DNA of 23,839 nucleotides from Promethearchaeota archaeon (GCA_019058515.1 JAHPYY010000177.1:1-23839), one strand, 5' to 3'. Positions 8,364-17,270 are shown, counted from the stretch's first letter. Notes: generated by a model not told the origin, from the letters alone. Numbers and translations: made by a program.

Positions 8364-8417
8364 ATTATTTAAAGAATTATTGAAAAAGTATAAAAAATAG
8401 AGAACATAAATAGAACT

Positions 8418-9449
8418 ATGGAGGAAGCTAATTTACCTCAATTTGCCGAAAAGAGATTTGGAGAACTTATCTCTCAAGGATTTAATCTATTTGGGAAGTT
8501 ATATACTACGCTTATTATCCCTCTAGCCGTTTTTGCCATAATATCCATTACCTTAAACACGTTCTTATTAACTGAATTAAGGTGGATGTCGTACATTGTC
8601 AATTCTTCAATAAATTTTAATCTTGAGGATATTCTTTCTGGAAATTTTGATCCCGCTACGTATACTCGGATGTTGCAATCATTATATATTGTTTACGGTA
8701 TATTAGTGCTGGATTATATAATAGGAGCCGTAGTTACCGCAGTTGCGATGTCATCGGTCACTACATTTGTCTTTAAGACACTTGTTAATGGTGAGGCTGA
8801 TTTTACCGAGGAATTTAAAAGATCTTTTAATAAAAGGATGATAATTCCGGTGCTATTGTTAGGGTTATTCGTACCATTAGGCTTTGCATTATTATGGATA
8901 CCTGGGATCATATTATTCGGATTTTTCCTATTTACAATATTCACATTTAACGATCCATCGATCGAACGGCCGGCAAACGAATCACGAATGATTTCAAAAG
9001 GTTCTTTCATTAAAATCATAGGTATTTTTATAATTAGCGTATTAATCATATTTCTCGTTAGTTTAGTGTTCAACGCTCTTATGGTTTTCATTTGGAGTGT
9101 AGATAATGCTACTTATATGTCGTGGCATAACCCCATGTCTCGAAACTTTGGTGCTATTTTCATTTACAACTTAGTATATATGATACCCGAACTCATCCTT
9201 GCACCATTGTTTATCTGCTTATTAACACCATTCTATGCGCATTGCAAAGCGAAAAGAGCATTAGGGTCACAATATCAAAGAGCCTACCCCCAACCAAGCG
9301 CATCCTACGAACCTTCTTGGAAATCTAGCTTATCGACGGAAGTACCTCAAGGATCTACAGGAATTTATTGTCCTTTCTGTGGGGAGATCATCTCGACTCC
9401 TAAAAAATTTTGTCCAAATTGCGGGAAGAATATAGCGGAGCTATTTTAA
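8418..9449 (+). CDS. Multipass membrane protein with C-terminal zinc ribbon
   Basis: A protein of 343 residues with about six hydrophobic segments (roughly 25-52, 92-120, 140-178, 192-222 and 242-272, some long enough for two passes), a short polar linker and a C-terminal zinc ribbon with CPFC at 318-321 and CPNC at 332-335. The membrane part resembles the YciC/DUF975/GdpD-membrane-like family by pattern (Gly/Pro-rich helices, WIPGIILFGFFLF), which has no settled function. The ribbon should face the cytosol and may bind protein or nucleic acid. The gene's stop is only 2 bases from the ATG of the PAC2-family gene, so the two are a translationally coupled operon. Confidence 0.75.
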   Translation: MEEANLPQFAEKRFGELISQGFNLFGKLYTTLIIPLAVFAIISITLNTFLLTELRWMSYIVNSSINFNLEDILSGNFDPATYTRMLQSLYIVYGILVLDYIIGAVVTAVAMSSVTTFVFKTLVNGEADFTEEFKRSFNKRMIIPVLLLGLFVPLGFALLWIPGIILFGFFLFTIFTFNDPSIERPANESRMISKGSFIKIIGIFIISVLIIFLVSLVFNALMVFIWSVDNATYMSWHNPMSRNFGAIFIYNLVYMIPELILAPLFICLLTPFYAHCKAKRALGSQYQRAYPQPSASYEPSWKSSLSTEVPQGSTGIYCPFCGEIISTPKKFCPNCGKNIAELF

Positions 9450-9451
9450 CT

Positions 9452-10240
9452 ATGCAATTTAAGATAGAAACAAAAAAGGTAATCCCTCAAAAGCAGTTTT
9501 CAGAACCGATAGTTTTGATTGGATGGCCTGGCATCGCTTTGATTGGGAAACTTTCAGTCGAATCAATAAGAGATTCTTTAGGAGCGGAACTTATAATGGA
9601 AATTCAGTGTTTTGATTTTCCACCCAAGGCTGGGGTTGAGAAAGGAGTTTTACAGGTTCCTAAAGCTAAGGTATATTATAAATCTCGGATAGAAGAAAGC
9701 GATTTAATTATTTTGACAGCGGACTATCAACCTCAATCATCAGAAGGAGTTTTTGAATTCTGTGATACATTGTGTAACGAATTAAAGCAAATAACAGGAA
9801 ATAAAATCAAAATGTACTTAAGTACAGGAGCAATGGTAACCGACCAATTAACTGATGGTCCAACGCTTCATGTTTGTGGCACCGACGATAGTATTGTCAA
9901 TAGTTTTATGGAGTTCGATAATACTAAAATAATGGAAACGGGAGTTATAGCTGGTGCTAACGGAATTCTTCCGGCTTATGCTGGAGCAAACGGTTTTGCA
10001 CCAGGCATATGTTTATTAGCGGAAACTTTGCCATTGCCAATGATGACATTAGATCCGAAAGCTTCAAAAGCTTTAGTCGCATTAATTAAGGATTATTTTA
10101 AGTTGGACATAGATTTTACAGAGTTAGATAAAAAAATCGAAGAAATGGAAACGATGTTTGATAAGTTTAAGAAACAAGCGAATCAATTTATGAGAGAGCA
10201 ACCTCCGAGTGAAAGCGGAGCAGATTCATACTTTCGGTAG
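9452..10240 (+). CDS. PAC2-family protein (proteasome assembly chaperone-like)
   Basis: A protein of 262 residues in the PAC2 family, which includes eukaryotic proteasome assembly chaperone 2 and archaeal homologues. Family marks are the N-terminal LIGWPGIALIGKLSVE, FPPKAGVEKGVL, DLIILTADYQP, a central CGTDDS and the Gly-rich GVIAGANGILPAYA stretch. A predicted C-terminal helix (about 222-250) is rich in Glu and Lys. I chose the ATG at 9452, which follows the upstream stop by 2 bases and has GGAG at 9437-9440. An in-frame TTG at 9410 would overlap the zinc-ribbon codons of the previous gene and adds residues unlike the family's N-terminus. It may help assemble proteasome or another ring complex; the coupled membrane/zinc-ribbon partner is unexplained. 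Confidence 0.85.
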   Translation: MQFKIETKKVIPQKQFSEPIVLIGWPGIALIGKLSVESIRDSLGAELIMEIQCFDFPPKAGVEKGVLQVPKAKVYYKSRIEESDLIILTADYQPQSSEGVFEFCDTLCNELKQITGNKIKMYLSTGAMVTDQLTDGPTLHVCGTDDSIVNSFMEFDNTKIMETGVIAGANGILPAYAGANGFAPGICLLAETLPLPMMTLDPKASKALVALIKDYFKLDIDFTELDKKIEEMETMFDKFKKQANQFMREQPPSESGADSYFR

Positions 10241-10246
10241 TTTTTT
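10241..10246 (+). terminator. T6 tract directly after the PAC2 gene
   Basis: Six consecutive T follow the TAG stop immediately. A short inverted repeat (CTCCG at 10203-10207, CGGAG at 10216-10220) lies just upstream inside the gene. Together they could end the membrane protein/PAC2 operon. Confidence 0.35.
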
Positions 10247-10299
10247 GCTTATATTAATAATCTTTCCGATATCTTTCTCAAATCTTTTGACACTTAATT

Positions 10300-10326
10300 A
10301 ATGAATCAATACATTTTAAATTCATT
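10300..10326. repeat. Inverted repeat upstream of the OYE-like flavoprotein gene
   Basis: AATGAAT at 10300-10306 and ATTCATT at 10320-10326 are perfect 7-base arms with a 13-base spacer. It ends 47 bases before the ATG at 10373 and just upstream of a TATA-like TTTATACC (about 10333-10340). The sequence is AT-rich, so chance is possible. Confidence 0.3.
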
Positions 10327-10372
10327 TTACAATTTTATACCTAATAAAAATACTATAATTTAAGAATATAAA

Positions 10373-12385
10373 ATGAGATTCTTCAGGCTTTTTGAACCAT
10401 TGAAAATAAGTAATATGGAAATATCGAATAGAATCGTAATGCCAGCTATGCATTTAAACCTTGCCAATAACGGATTCATCTCCAATAAGCTAATTGACTT
10501 TTACATCGAACGCGCCATAGGTGGAGTAGGACTTCTTATTGTAGGAGGATGTTATGTAGATATATACGGTAAAGGACTACCTTCTATGATTGCCGTAGAT
10601 GATGATAAATATCTTCCAAAACTTACGGAATTCACTAAACTGATTCATAAAGCGAGAGATAACATTAAAGTATGCTGTCAACTATATCATGGAGGTGCGT
10701 ATGCGTTTCCTCAGATTATTGGCAAACAACCAATTGCTCCATCAGCCGTGTATAGTAATTTTAGTAAAACAACCCCCAGAGAAATGACTATGGAAGATAT
10801 CGAGCGAGAACAACGAGCGTTCGTTGACGCAGCTGGTAGAGCGAAAAAAAGCGGGTTTGATGCTGTAGAAATATGCGCAAACGCAGGATACCTTATGGAC
10901 CAATTTATATCCCCGAAAACCAACAAGCGTACTGACAAATACGGAGGGGAGTTAGAGAATCGATTGAGATTTCCATTAGAGACAATCAAAGCTATGAGAG
11001 CTCGAGTTGAAGATTTTCCGATAGGATATAGGATCTCTGGAGATGACTTTGTCCCTGGTAGCAACACCTATAAAGAAAAAGCGATTATTGCTGGTGAACT
11101 TGGAAAGTATTTGGATTATTTCAATGTTACTGGAGGTTGGCACGAAACTAAAACTCCTCAATTAACTATGGATGTACCTAATGGGTGTTATACTTACTTA
11201 GCAGAAAATATTAAAAAAAACGTGTCAATTCCGATATTTTCATCAAACCGTATTAACGATCCTATCCTCGCTGAAAAAGTTCTATTAGCGGGAAAAGCTG
11301 ATGCAATTTGCATTGGTAGAGGGTTAATCGCAGATCCATATCTTCCAAATAAAGCAAAAGACGACGATGTGCGTGATATTATGACCTGCGTAGCATGTAA
11401 TCAGGGATGCTTCGACAACGTGTTTAGGATGATGCCTATAACTTGCCTAAGAAACGCAAGAGCTGGAAAAGAGGCGCGTTATAAAATAAAACCCCTTAAG
11501 GAGAAAAAGAAAGTAATGGTGATAGGCTCTGGTCCGTCGGGATTAGAAGCCGCCAGAGTAGCGAGTATAAGGGGACACGAAGTTCATCTCTTTGAAAAGG
11601 ACGATAAAATCGGTGGTTTATTAAATCTCATATATATACCTCCAGGGAGAAACGAGTTCGTGAAGATGATCGACAATTACTCCTATTGGATACGCAAATA
11701 CGGCATTAATCTTCATTTGGAACAAGAAGTTACCGCCAATACAGTAAAGTCTCTAAATCCAGATATAGTGTTGCTGGCTACTGGTTCAATTCCCATCAAA
11801 CCACCTATTCCAGGTATAGACCAAGACAATGTTTTTTGGGCAAACGATGTGTTCTTAGGCGACGCTCCAGTTGGAAAAAATAATGTTATTATTGGTGGAG
11901 GAGCGACGGGTATAGAATTAGCGATATATATTGCAAAGTTTGGAACCCTAAGCTTAGATGCGTTAGACTTTTTAACGTTCTACAACGCCCTTGAACCACA
12001 GGTTGCGATAGATATGAGACACAAAGGGAGAAACAAAGTAACCGTACTTGAACGATTACCGAAATTAGGCTCAATACTCGGAAAAACGACAAAATGGGTT
12101 TTGCTAGACAAAGCTGATATGTACGGAGTTAAATTTGTGACAAGTGCAACTGTAACAGAAATAGGTGAAAACTACGTAAATTATACCGACGCAAACAGTA
12201 GTGATCAGAGGATTGATAATGTAGATTACATGTATTACGCTACAGGTGTAGAACCTAACGATACCGTAGCGGATGAAATCAAGCAAATTGAAGGGATAAC
12301 GGTCAAGAAGATAGGGGATGTAAGAAAACCCCAAACAGTATTGGAAGCGATAGATGTGGCGTATAAAACCGCAAACTCTATTTAA
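10373..12385 (+). CDS. 2,4-dienoyl-CoA reductase-like flavoprotein (OYE barrel, 4Fe-4S, FAD/NAD domain)
   Basis: A protein of 670 residues with the three-part build of FadH/trimethylamine-dehydrogenase-type enzymes. Residues 1-330 form an FMN-binding OYE-type TIM barrel (SPKTNKRTDKYGGELENRLR; GWHE, which carries the likely catalytic His as in FadH; IGRGLIADP). A 4Fe-4S site follows with Cys339, Cys342, Cys346 and Cys358 (C-x2-C-x3-C-x11-C). A pyridine-nucleotide oxidoreductase part then has GSGPSG at 385-390 for FAD and GGGATG at 508-513 for NAD(P)H. Electrons would run NAD(P)H to FAD to Fe-S to FMN to an enoate substrate, perhaps an unsaturated CoA thioester; the true substrate is unknown. 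It appears monocistronic and cytosolic. The pocket motif CANAGYL resembles FadH's GSEGYL rather than the HGAHGYL of other OYEs. Confidence 0.85.
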   Translation: MRFFRLFEPLKISNMEISNRIVMPAMHLNLANNGFISNKLIDFYIERAIGGVGLLIVGGCYVDIYGKGLPSMIAVDDDKYLPKLTEFTKLIHKARDNIKVCCQLYHGGAYAFPQIIGKQPIAPSAVYSNFSKTTPREMTMEDIEREQRAFVDAAGRAKKSGFDAVEICANAGYLMDQFISPKTNKRTDKYGGELENRLRFPLETIKAMRARVEDFPIGYRISGDDFVPGSNTYKEKAIIAGELGKYLDYFNVTGGWHETKTPQLTMDVPNGCYTYLAENIKKNVSIPIFSSNRINDPILAEKVLLAGKADAICIGRGLIADPYLPNKAKDDDVRDIMTCVACNQGCFDNVFRMMPITCLRNARAGKEARYKIKPLKEKKKVMVIGSGPSGLEAARVASIRGHEVHLFEKDDKIGGLLNLIYIPPGRNEFVKMIDNYSYWIRKYGINLHLEQEVTANTVKSLNPDIVLLATGSIPIKPPIPGIDQDNVFWANDVFLGDAPVGKNNVIIGGGATGIELAIYIAKFGTLSLDALDFLTFYNALEPQVAIDMRHKGRNKVTVLERLPKLGSILGKTTKWVLLDKADMYGVKFVTSATVTEIGENYVNYTDANSSDQRIDNVDYMYYATGVEPNDTVADEIKQIEGITVKKIGDVRKPQTVLEAIDVAYKTANSI

Positions 12386-12478
12386 TCCATATTTATTAAG
12401 TTTAATAGATAGTTAATAAATTAAATACTTCTTTTGATTATTATTATTAAACTCGAATTTTTGTAGTCTTAAAATAAC

Positions 12479-13393
12479 TTGACATCTCTATCGCTTATAC
12501 AGACTGATCAGCAGATTAAAACGCAGATTTCTGACAATTTAGACAATATTAGCGAACAACCACGGAACTACATAAAGGATATTGTCGTATTAATCAATAG
12601 AGAAATTGGTATAAATAAGATTCTCTCAATAATTCTTTTTGGCAGTCTTCAAAATCACAATTCATGTGAAACTTCAAATACTTCCGATTGTGACCTATTA
12701 ATAATATTCAAGGACAGAGTATCAAACCATCACCTAAGAGAAGTTGATAAGTACTTTCTATCATTGGAATTAAAACATGATTTTAGAGAATTTAATTCGC
12801 ATTTTACCAATAAAGTACTTTTTTCGATTCAACAGACTACAGGCATGTTTGTATCCCATTTCCTTACTAAGCAGAAATATTGGGAACAAGCGAGTTTTCA
12901 TCGAATATTTCGAGTAAATCGGGTCATCTCTAAATTATTTGCACCTCGAAATATTGTATTATCAAGTGTAATAGACAATAGTCATGTTCTCTACGGTGAG
13001 GACCTTCGACCAGTCATCAAAGAGTCCGTAGAACACCATGTAAGTTCGACCGAAATGATAAAGAGTTTGATAATGAACTTATGTATATCCATTTTTTCAA
13101 TTGGAATTACCCTATTAAAATCTCTTAATCACATGAAGTACCTTCTTGAAGCTGTAAAGTGGTCCTTGAGGGCATCTAACTACTATAAATATAAGGATTC
13201 AGAAAAGTTAAAAATCATCATAGAGCGGTTTACTCAACGCGAGCGACCAAAACAAAGGAATAGATCGCTTAAATTTTACAATAAATTCCTACAATTAAGA
13301 GCAAACCCGCAAACTAATTACCTTTTTATGCTCAAAACGCCGCTACATATAATAAAGATACACCTGAAGGCGTTATCTCCACGAAAACGATAA
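12479..13393 (+). CDS. Nucleotidyltransferase-fold protein (Pol-beta/MNT-like), unknown target
   Basis: A protein of 304 residues with a Pol-beta-type nucleotidyltransferase signature near the N-terminus: LFGS at 53-56, then SDCDLLI at 69-75 with Asp70 and Asp72 as the metal-binding pair. The hG[GS]...DxD spacing (about 14 residues) is longer than usual owing to an NHNSCETSNT insertion. The third catalytic Asp is not evident. The rest (about 100-304) is helical and basic, with no recognised domain. There is no ATG at the 5' end. The best start is TTG at 12479, since a TAA at 12470-12472 closes the frame just upstream. No Shine-Dalgarno is visible, consistent with a leaderless or short-leader message. 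It could modify a protein, RNA or small molecule. Confidence 0.65.
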   Translation: MTSLSLIQTDQQIKTQISDNLDNISEQPRNYIKDIVVLINREIGINKILSIILFGSLQNHNSCETSNTSDCDLLIIFKDRVSNHHLREVDKYFLSLELKHDFREFNSHFTNKVLFSIQQTTGMFVSHFLTKQKYWEQASFHRIFRVNRVISKLFAPRNIVLSSVIDNSHVLYGEDLRPVIKESVEHHVSSTEMIKSLIMNLCISIFSIGITLLKSLNHMKYLLEAVKWSLRASNYYKYKDSEKLKIIIERFTQRERPKQRNRSLKFYNKFLQLRANPQTNYLFMLKTPLHIIKIHLKALSPRKR

Positions 13394-13399
13394 AATAGA

Positions 13400-13409
13400 A
13401 TTTATATAT
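13400..13409 (+). promoter_or_regulatory. TATA-like element for the helical orphan gene
   Basis: ATTTATATAT sits about 60 bases before the ATG at 13469. An archaeal start of transcription about 25 bases downstream would fall near 13430, right at the first of two ACTTACAAGT repeats. Confidence 0.4.
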
Positions 13410-13430
13410 CTTTAAAGATTAATAAGTTAT

Positions 13431-13457
13431 ACTTACAAGTAATTTTTACTTACAAGT
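13431..13457 (+). repeat. Two direct repeats ACTTACAAGT, 17 bases apart
   Basis: ACTTACAAGT occurs at 13431-13440 and again at 13448-13457, each preceded by T. The unit is itself nearly palindromic (ACTT-AC-AAGT). The centre-to-centre distance is 17 bases. Both lie between the TATA-like element and the ATG at 13469, where a repressor would block transcription. Confidence 0.45.
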
Positions 13458-13468
13458 GGTATAAATAA

Positions 13469-14023
13469 ATGGCAGAAGAAATCGATATTAGGGAACTGTT
13501 CTTTGACATTTTAGATATAGTAAAATTCGAATTGCGCTTCTATAAAGATAAAGAAAGCCCGATGTTTGAGCGCGTAGTTAAAACGAGAGTTTTCCAAACA
13601 AAGCTTGATAAACTAAAGGATTTTATCCACAAATACTTTGATATCATGTATAGAGACGAAGATTCACCGATTAGCCAAGCCGCTTTGAAGGCTCAACTGG
13701 ACAACATTGCAAGAATTAGCAACTATTACAACGACCTTTCAGATTTTTATAAAGATCAAACGAAACGATTAATAACCAAGGAAAAACTGATCTCTCTAAT
13801 TGAATATAGTCACATCGAGGTTCTATTCCTAATTTTCACTAATATACTAGATTGGGAGCATTATAAAAGCAGTTTACTTTTCCCAGCAGACAAGGGAAAA
13901 GAAAGACTTCTAAAAGAGTTTTTAGGTAAGCTCGCAAGTTCAACAATCAAAAATGTTGACGATATAATTGATATTGAACAAGAAATTGACGATTTTGTTC
14001 AAGCAGTTGAATTAAAAATGTAG
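13469..14023 (+). CDS. Helical orphan protein of 184 residues
   Basis: I do not recognise the family. The protein is predicted to be almost wholly alpha-helical and soluble, rich in Asp, Glu, Lys and aromatic residues, with no cysteine, signal peptide or membrane helix. Helices can be read at about 6-27, 33-62, 69-95, 101-125 and 143-182. There is no R-x4-6-H motif of a HEPN RNase. The ATG at 13469 follows ATAAATA, without a Shine-Dalgarno sequence. Its leader carries two copies of ACTTACAAGT, suggesting its own regulation rather than read-through from the nucleotidyltransferase gene 75 bases upstream. A T-rich stretch follows the stop. Confidence 0.7.
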   Translation: MAEEIDIRELFFDILDIVKFELRFYKDKESPMFERVVKTRVFQTKLDKLKDFIHKYFDIMYRDEDSPISQAALKAQLDNIARISNYYNDLSDFYKDQTKRLITKEKLISLIEYSHIEVLFLIFTNILDWEHYKSSLLFPADKGKERLLKEFLGKLASSTIKNVDDIIDIEQEIDDFVQAVELKM

Positions 14024-14041
14024 GATTTATCATAATAGTTA

Positions 14042-14054
14042 TTTTTCTTGTTTT
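14042..14054 (+). terminator. T-rich terminator after the helical orphan gene
   Basis: TTTTTCTTGTTTT begins 18 bases past the TAG stop, in the 85-base gap between convergent genes. It fits a weak archaeal oligo-T terminator. Confidence 0.35.
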
Positions 14055-14108
14055 AATTAAATAGTCTTGACAAATTAGTTAAATCTTTCAAAAAATAGCA
14101 AAATAGGG

Positions 14109-17100
14109 TTAAACCCGATTAAATTGAAACTCTATTTTCATTATTTTGCTTAAATTTATGTCGCAATGAGGGCATCTAACATCTTTGGTTTTTTTCAATT
14201 TAGAAGTTATATTGTTCTTTAATGAAGCTGAGCAATCCTTATTTGAACAGATGTACAGCTCTCCTGTTATATAACCGTTTTTCTTTTTCATATTCCCACT
14301 ATTCACGGTCACAGATTTAGCTGATACCTTCTCTGCAATATTTTCTTCATTTCGCTTGACGAAATTAGTTAAATAATCGGCGTTAGTAAATATTTCGAGA
14401 GAAATTTCTTCTGCTACATTATATTGATTATTTTTTCTTGAGAACTGAATGTGTCGAATTAAATCGTTTGTAACCCGCTCTGATAAGATTTCATCGTCGA
14501 CGCTGACATCTAAGTAAAGATTGTAAAATTTTGTCTCTGCTTTTATCAAAGATTTTTTGGCTTTAACGCTTTTTTTAATTTCTAATTCTTTGACGTTAGC
14601 GACTTGCTGAATGATATCAAAAAGAGAGAGTTCTGGCATATCCTCTTTTGGTTCTATGAATATTTTTTTGTTTGGCCATCGTAGTCGTATCTTGTTCTCA
14701 TCCTTTAAAGCTCTAATGTCTTCTATGATGTTTCTTGTAAAAGCCATTTCGGTTTCTAATTCCTCGTCAATGAGCTTTTTATCAAAGTTAGGCCACTTTT
14801 GAAGGTGAATACTCTTAGTATTTTCGACTTTTAAAGCCTTTGTGTGAGATTTGAACATTTTTTGGTAAATATCCTCAGATAACATCGGATTAATCGGAGC
14901 TAGTAGCAGTAAAACTTTGAACAACACATCGTACAAGACTGCCATAATATTTAGCTTATTTGGATCTTCCGAGTAGATGTCAAGCTTTTCTCGGTTTAAC
15001 ATGATATACCATCGACTAATGTCGTTTACGACTAGATCTCTGAGTTCGCCCGTAATCCAAGGTAATAGGTAGTCGTCTGCTAATTTCGTAATCTTCTTTA
15101 TAGTAGAATACGCTCTTGATATAATCCATCTATCTAGTTTAGACAACAATTTTTGGTTTAATTTAACTTTAGAGGGATCGAAATTGGCTAACTTAAACTT
15201 TTCGTTAGCAAACACATAACTGTTCCATATTGTATTGATGATCCGATAGGTATCTGCGTATTCTTTTATATCAAAATTAAAATCTCTACCTGGTTGAGTA
15301 ACTCCAATAGCATATAATCGAAAAGTTTCTATACCTTTGATATTAGAGTAGGACTTTTTTTGTTTAAGTTTTTTTATCGTTCCTTCAATTAGATCTTCGG
15401 GAAATATTTGGTTTCCTTTTGATTTACTCATTTTAAGTTTGTTTCGTAATGTCCACCCGTGCATATAACACGCGTCGTAATTTTTTCGATTAGAAGATAC
15501 CATTGCGCTACATAACAAGCTATTGAACCAACCTCTGATTTGATCCTTTCCTTCGAGAATGAAATCAGCCGGTGTCCAACTATCAAAATGAGACTCTCCG
15601 TCGTATACTTCTTGTGCTGCCCAAACAACTGATCCAGAATCCAGCCACACATCCAAGATGTCGTGAATTCTTTTCATTGTGCCTTTTTTGCATTTTTCAC
15701 ACTTCCACATAACATTGTCAATCCAAGGACGATGTAAATCTTCTGGACATTCTCCTGCGACTTCTTTCAATTCCACTCTAGATCCTATAACCGTGATTTC
15801 TTTACAATCCTCGTTGTCGCATATCCATACAGGTAAGGGGATTCCCCAAAATCTTTGTCGGGAAATACACCAATCTTTTAAAGTGCTTAACCAGCTCTTG
15901 AACCAACGGTTTCCTGCCCAATCGGGAATCCAATATATTTCTTCATTCTTTTTTAATAATTCATCTATAAGGCTTTCTGTTTTGAAAAACCACTGATTAG
16001 TGGCTCGATACACTAATTTTGAATCACATCTCCAACAATGGGCGTATTCATGTTCAATTTCTGCGGTGTGAATTAAGGTACCTTTTTTCTTTAGCAATTC
16101 TAATATCTCGTCGTTTGCATCAAACACGAACTTATTCTCGAAAATTCCCCCCTCCTTAGTGTAATTTCCTCTAATGTTTACAGGAGTAAATACTGGGATA
16201 TTGTTAGCTACCCCAACTTCAAAATCCTCTGGACCGTGACCAGGAGCGGAATGAACTAAACCAACTCCCTCTGAAGCAGATACATATTCCTCAGACAATA
16301 TAATGGAATGGACCGTTTCGCTTTCTTTGGCAATTTCTTTTTGATACGGTACTTCTTCTATTAACGGGTGAATGTATTTCTTACCTTCTAGCTCCTCTCC
16401 AAGGAAGCTTTCCACAATCTTGTATTTATATCCAAGGGTGCCTGAAAGAAAACTTACTATTGCAGGTTTCGCTAAAATCCAATATTCATCGAGATCCTCA
16501 ATCTTAACTTTTGCGTACTCTACGATAGGATTTGCCATTATTGCTTCGTTAGCTACTAAAGTCCAAGGAGTAGTAGTCCATATTATAAAATATGTGTTTT
16601 CTATGTCTGTTGATTTTATTTTAACAAACAAGCTCGTATCCTTGATGTTTTTGTAATCGTGCTCGTGTTTAGCCAAAGCGGTTGCACACCTAGGGCAACA
16701 ATTCAAGGGTCGATAAAATTGGTACAATAGGTCGTTTTCCCACGCTTTCTTTAAAGTCCACCAAATACCCTCTAAATAACTGTTTTTAAATGTTATATAA
16801 GGATTTTCCCAATCCCAGAAAACACACCCCAACCGTTTAAATTGGTCGTTCATAATTTTGAGGTTTCTCAGTGCGAATTCCTTACAACTCTTAATAAATT
16901 TATCCACACCATAGTCAAAGATTTGTTGTTTATTCTGTATCCCTAATTCTTTTTCCATTTGCACTTCTATGGGCAATCCATGCGTATCATAGCCAGGTGT
17001 ATCTGTGGCGTGGAACCCTCTCATTCTTTTATATTTTATGAGATAGTCCTTAAGGATTTTGTTCCATGCGGTTCCCAAATGTATACTTCCAGTTGTATAA

Positions 17101-17240
17101 GGAGGACCATCTATGAACCTCCAAGTTTCTCTGCCTTCCTCCGCTTTTCTTATAAGTGAATAGATATTCTCTTTTTCCCAAAATTCCAGTATCTCTTGTT
17201 CTAATTTTGGTAAATCTAAGCGCTTATCTAATTCTTTCAA
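14109..17240 (-). CDS. ileS: Isoleucyl-tRNA synthetase
   Basis: A class I aminoacyl-tRNA synthetase of 1043 residues that charges tRNA-Ile in the cytosol. The nucleotide-binding motifs are HLGTA at 54-58 (HIGH) and KMSKS near 605. Isoleucine-type markers include GPPYTTGSIHLGTAWNKILK, GYDTHGLPIEVQ, the zinc motif CCPRCATALAKHE, an editing (CP1) domain, CWRCDSKLVYRATNQWFFKT and CISRQRFWGIPLPVW, so it is IleRS rather than ValRS or LeuRS. The C-terminus carries an extra zinc-ribbon-like motif, Cys998-x4-Cys1003 and Cys1023-x2-Cys1026. The start is TTG at 17240, with AGGTG about 10 bases upstream; no ATG is available before the stop at 17259-17261. It stands alone, with its own TATA-like element. 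Confidence 0.97.
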   Translation of the reverse strand: MKELDKRLDLPKLEQEILEFWEKENIYSLIRKAEEGRETWRFIDGPPYTTGSIHLGTAWNKILKDYLIKYKRMRGFHATDTPGYDTHGLPIEVQMEKELGIQNKQQIFDYGVDKFIKSCKEFALRNLKIMNDQFKRLGCVFWDWENPYITFKNSYLEGIWWTLKKAWENDLLYQFYRPLNCCPRCATALAKHEHDYKNIKDTSLFVKIKSTDIENTYFIIWTTTPWTLVANEAIMANPIVEYAKVKIEDLDEYWILAKPAIVSFLSGTLGYKYKIVESFLGEELEGKKYIHPLIEEVPYQKEIAKESETVHSIILSEEYVSASEGVGLVHSAPGHGPEDFEVGVANNIPVFTPVNIRGNYTKEGGIFENKFVFDANDEILELLKKKGTLIHTAEIEHEYAHCWRCDSKLVYRATNQWFFKTESLIDELLKKNEEIYWIPDWAGNRWFKSWLSTLKDWCISRQRFWGIPLPVWICDNEDCKEITVIGSRVELKEVAGECPEDLHRPWIDNVMWKCEKCKKGTMKRIHDILDVWLDSGSVVWAAQEVYDGESHFDSWTPADFILEGKDQIRGWFNSLLCSAMVSSNRKNYDACYMHGWTLRNKLKMSKSKGNQIFPEDLIEGTIKKLKQKKSYSNIKGIETFRLYAIGVTQPGRDFNFDIKEYADTYRIINTIWNSYVFANEKFKLANFDPSKVKLNQKLLSKLDRWIISRAYSTIKKITKLADDYLLPWITGELRDLVVNDISRWYIMLNREKLDIYSEDPNKLNIMAVLYDVLFKVLLLLAPINPMLSEDIYQKMFKSHTKALKVENTKSIHLQKWPNFDKKLIDEELETEMAFTRNIIEDIRALKDENKIRLRWPNKKIFIEPKEDMPELSLFDIIQQVANVKELEIKKSVKAKKSLIKAETKFYNLYLDVSVDDEILSERVTNDLIRHIQFSRKNNQYNVAEEISLEIFTNADYLTNFVKRNEENIAEKVSAKSVTVNSGNMKKKNGYITGELYICSNKDCSASLKNNITSKLKKTKDVRCPHCDINLSKIMKIEFQFNRV

Positions 17241-17270
17241 GATTCTGTTGCACCTAATTTAATATAGAAT

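Noticed and set aside
9410..9451. An in-frame TTG at 9410 as the PAC2 start
   Set aside because: It overlaps the zinc-ribbon codons of the previous gene and its extra residues do not resemble the family N-terminus; the ATG at 9452 has a fitting GGAG and 2-base coupling.
12479..14023. A HEPN/MNT toxin-antitoxin pair
   Set aside because: The helical protein lacks the R-x4-6-H HEPN motif, the nucleotidyltransferase is much longer than MNT antitoxins, and the second gene seems to have its own promoter.
14611..17159. Several plus-strand open frames of 60-105 codons opposite ileS
   Set aside because: They are antisense shadows of the very well supported IleRS gene, with no ribosome binding site or recognisable motif.
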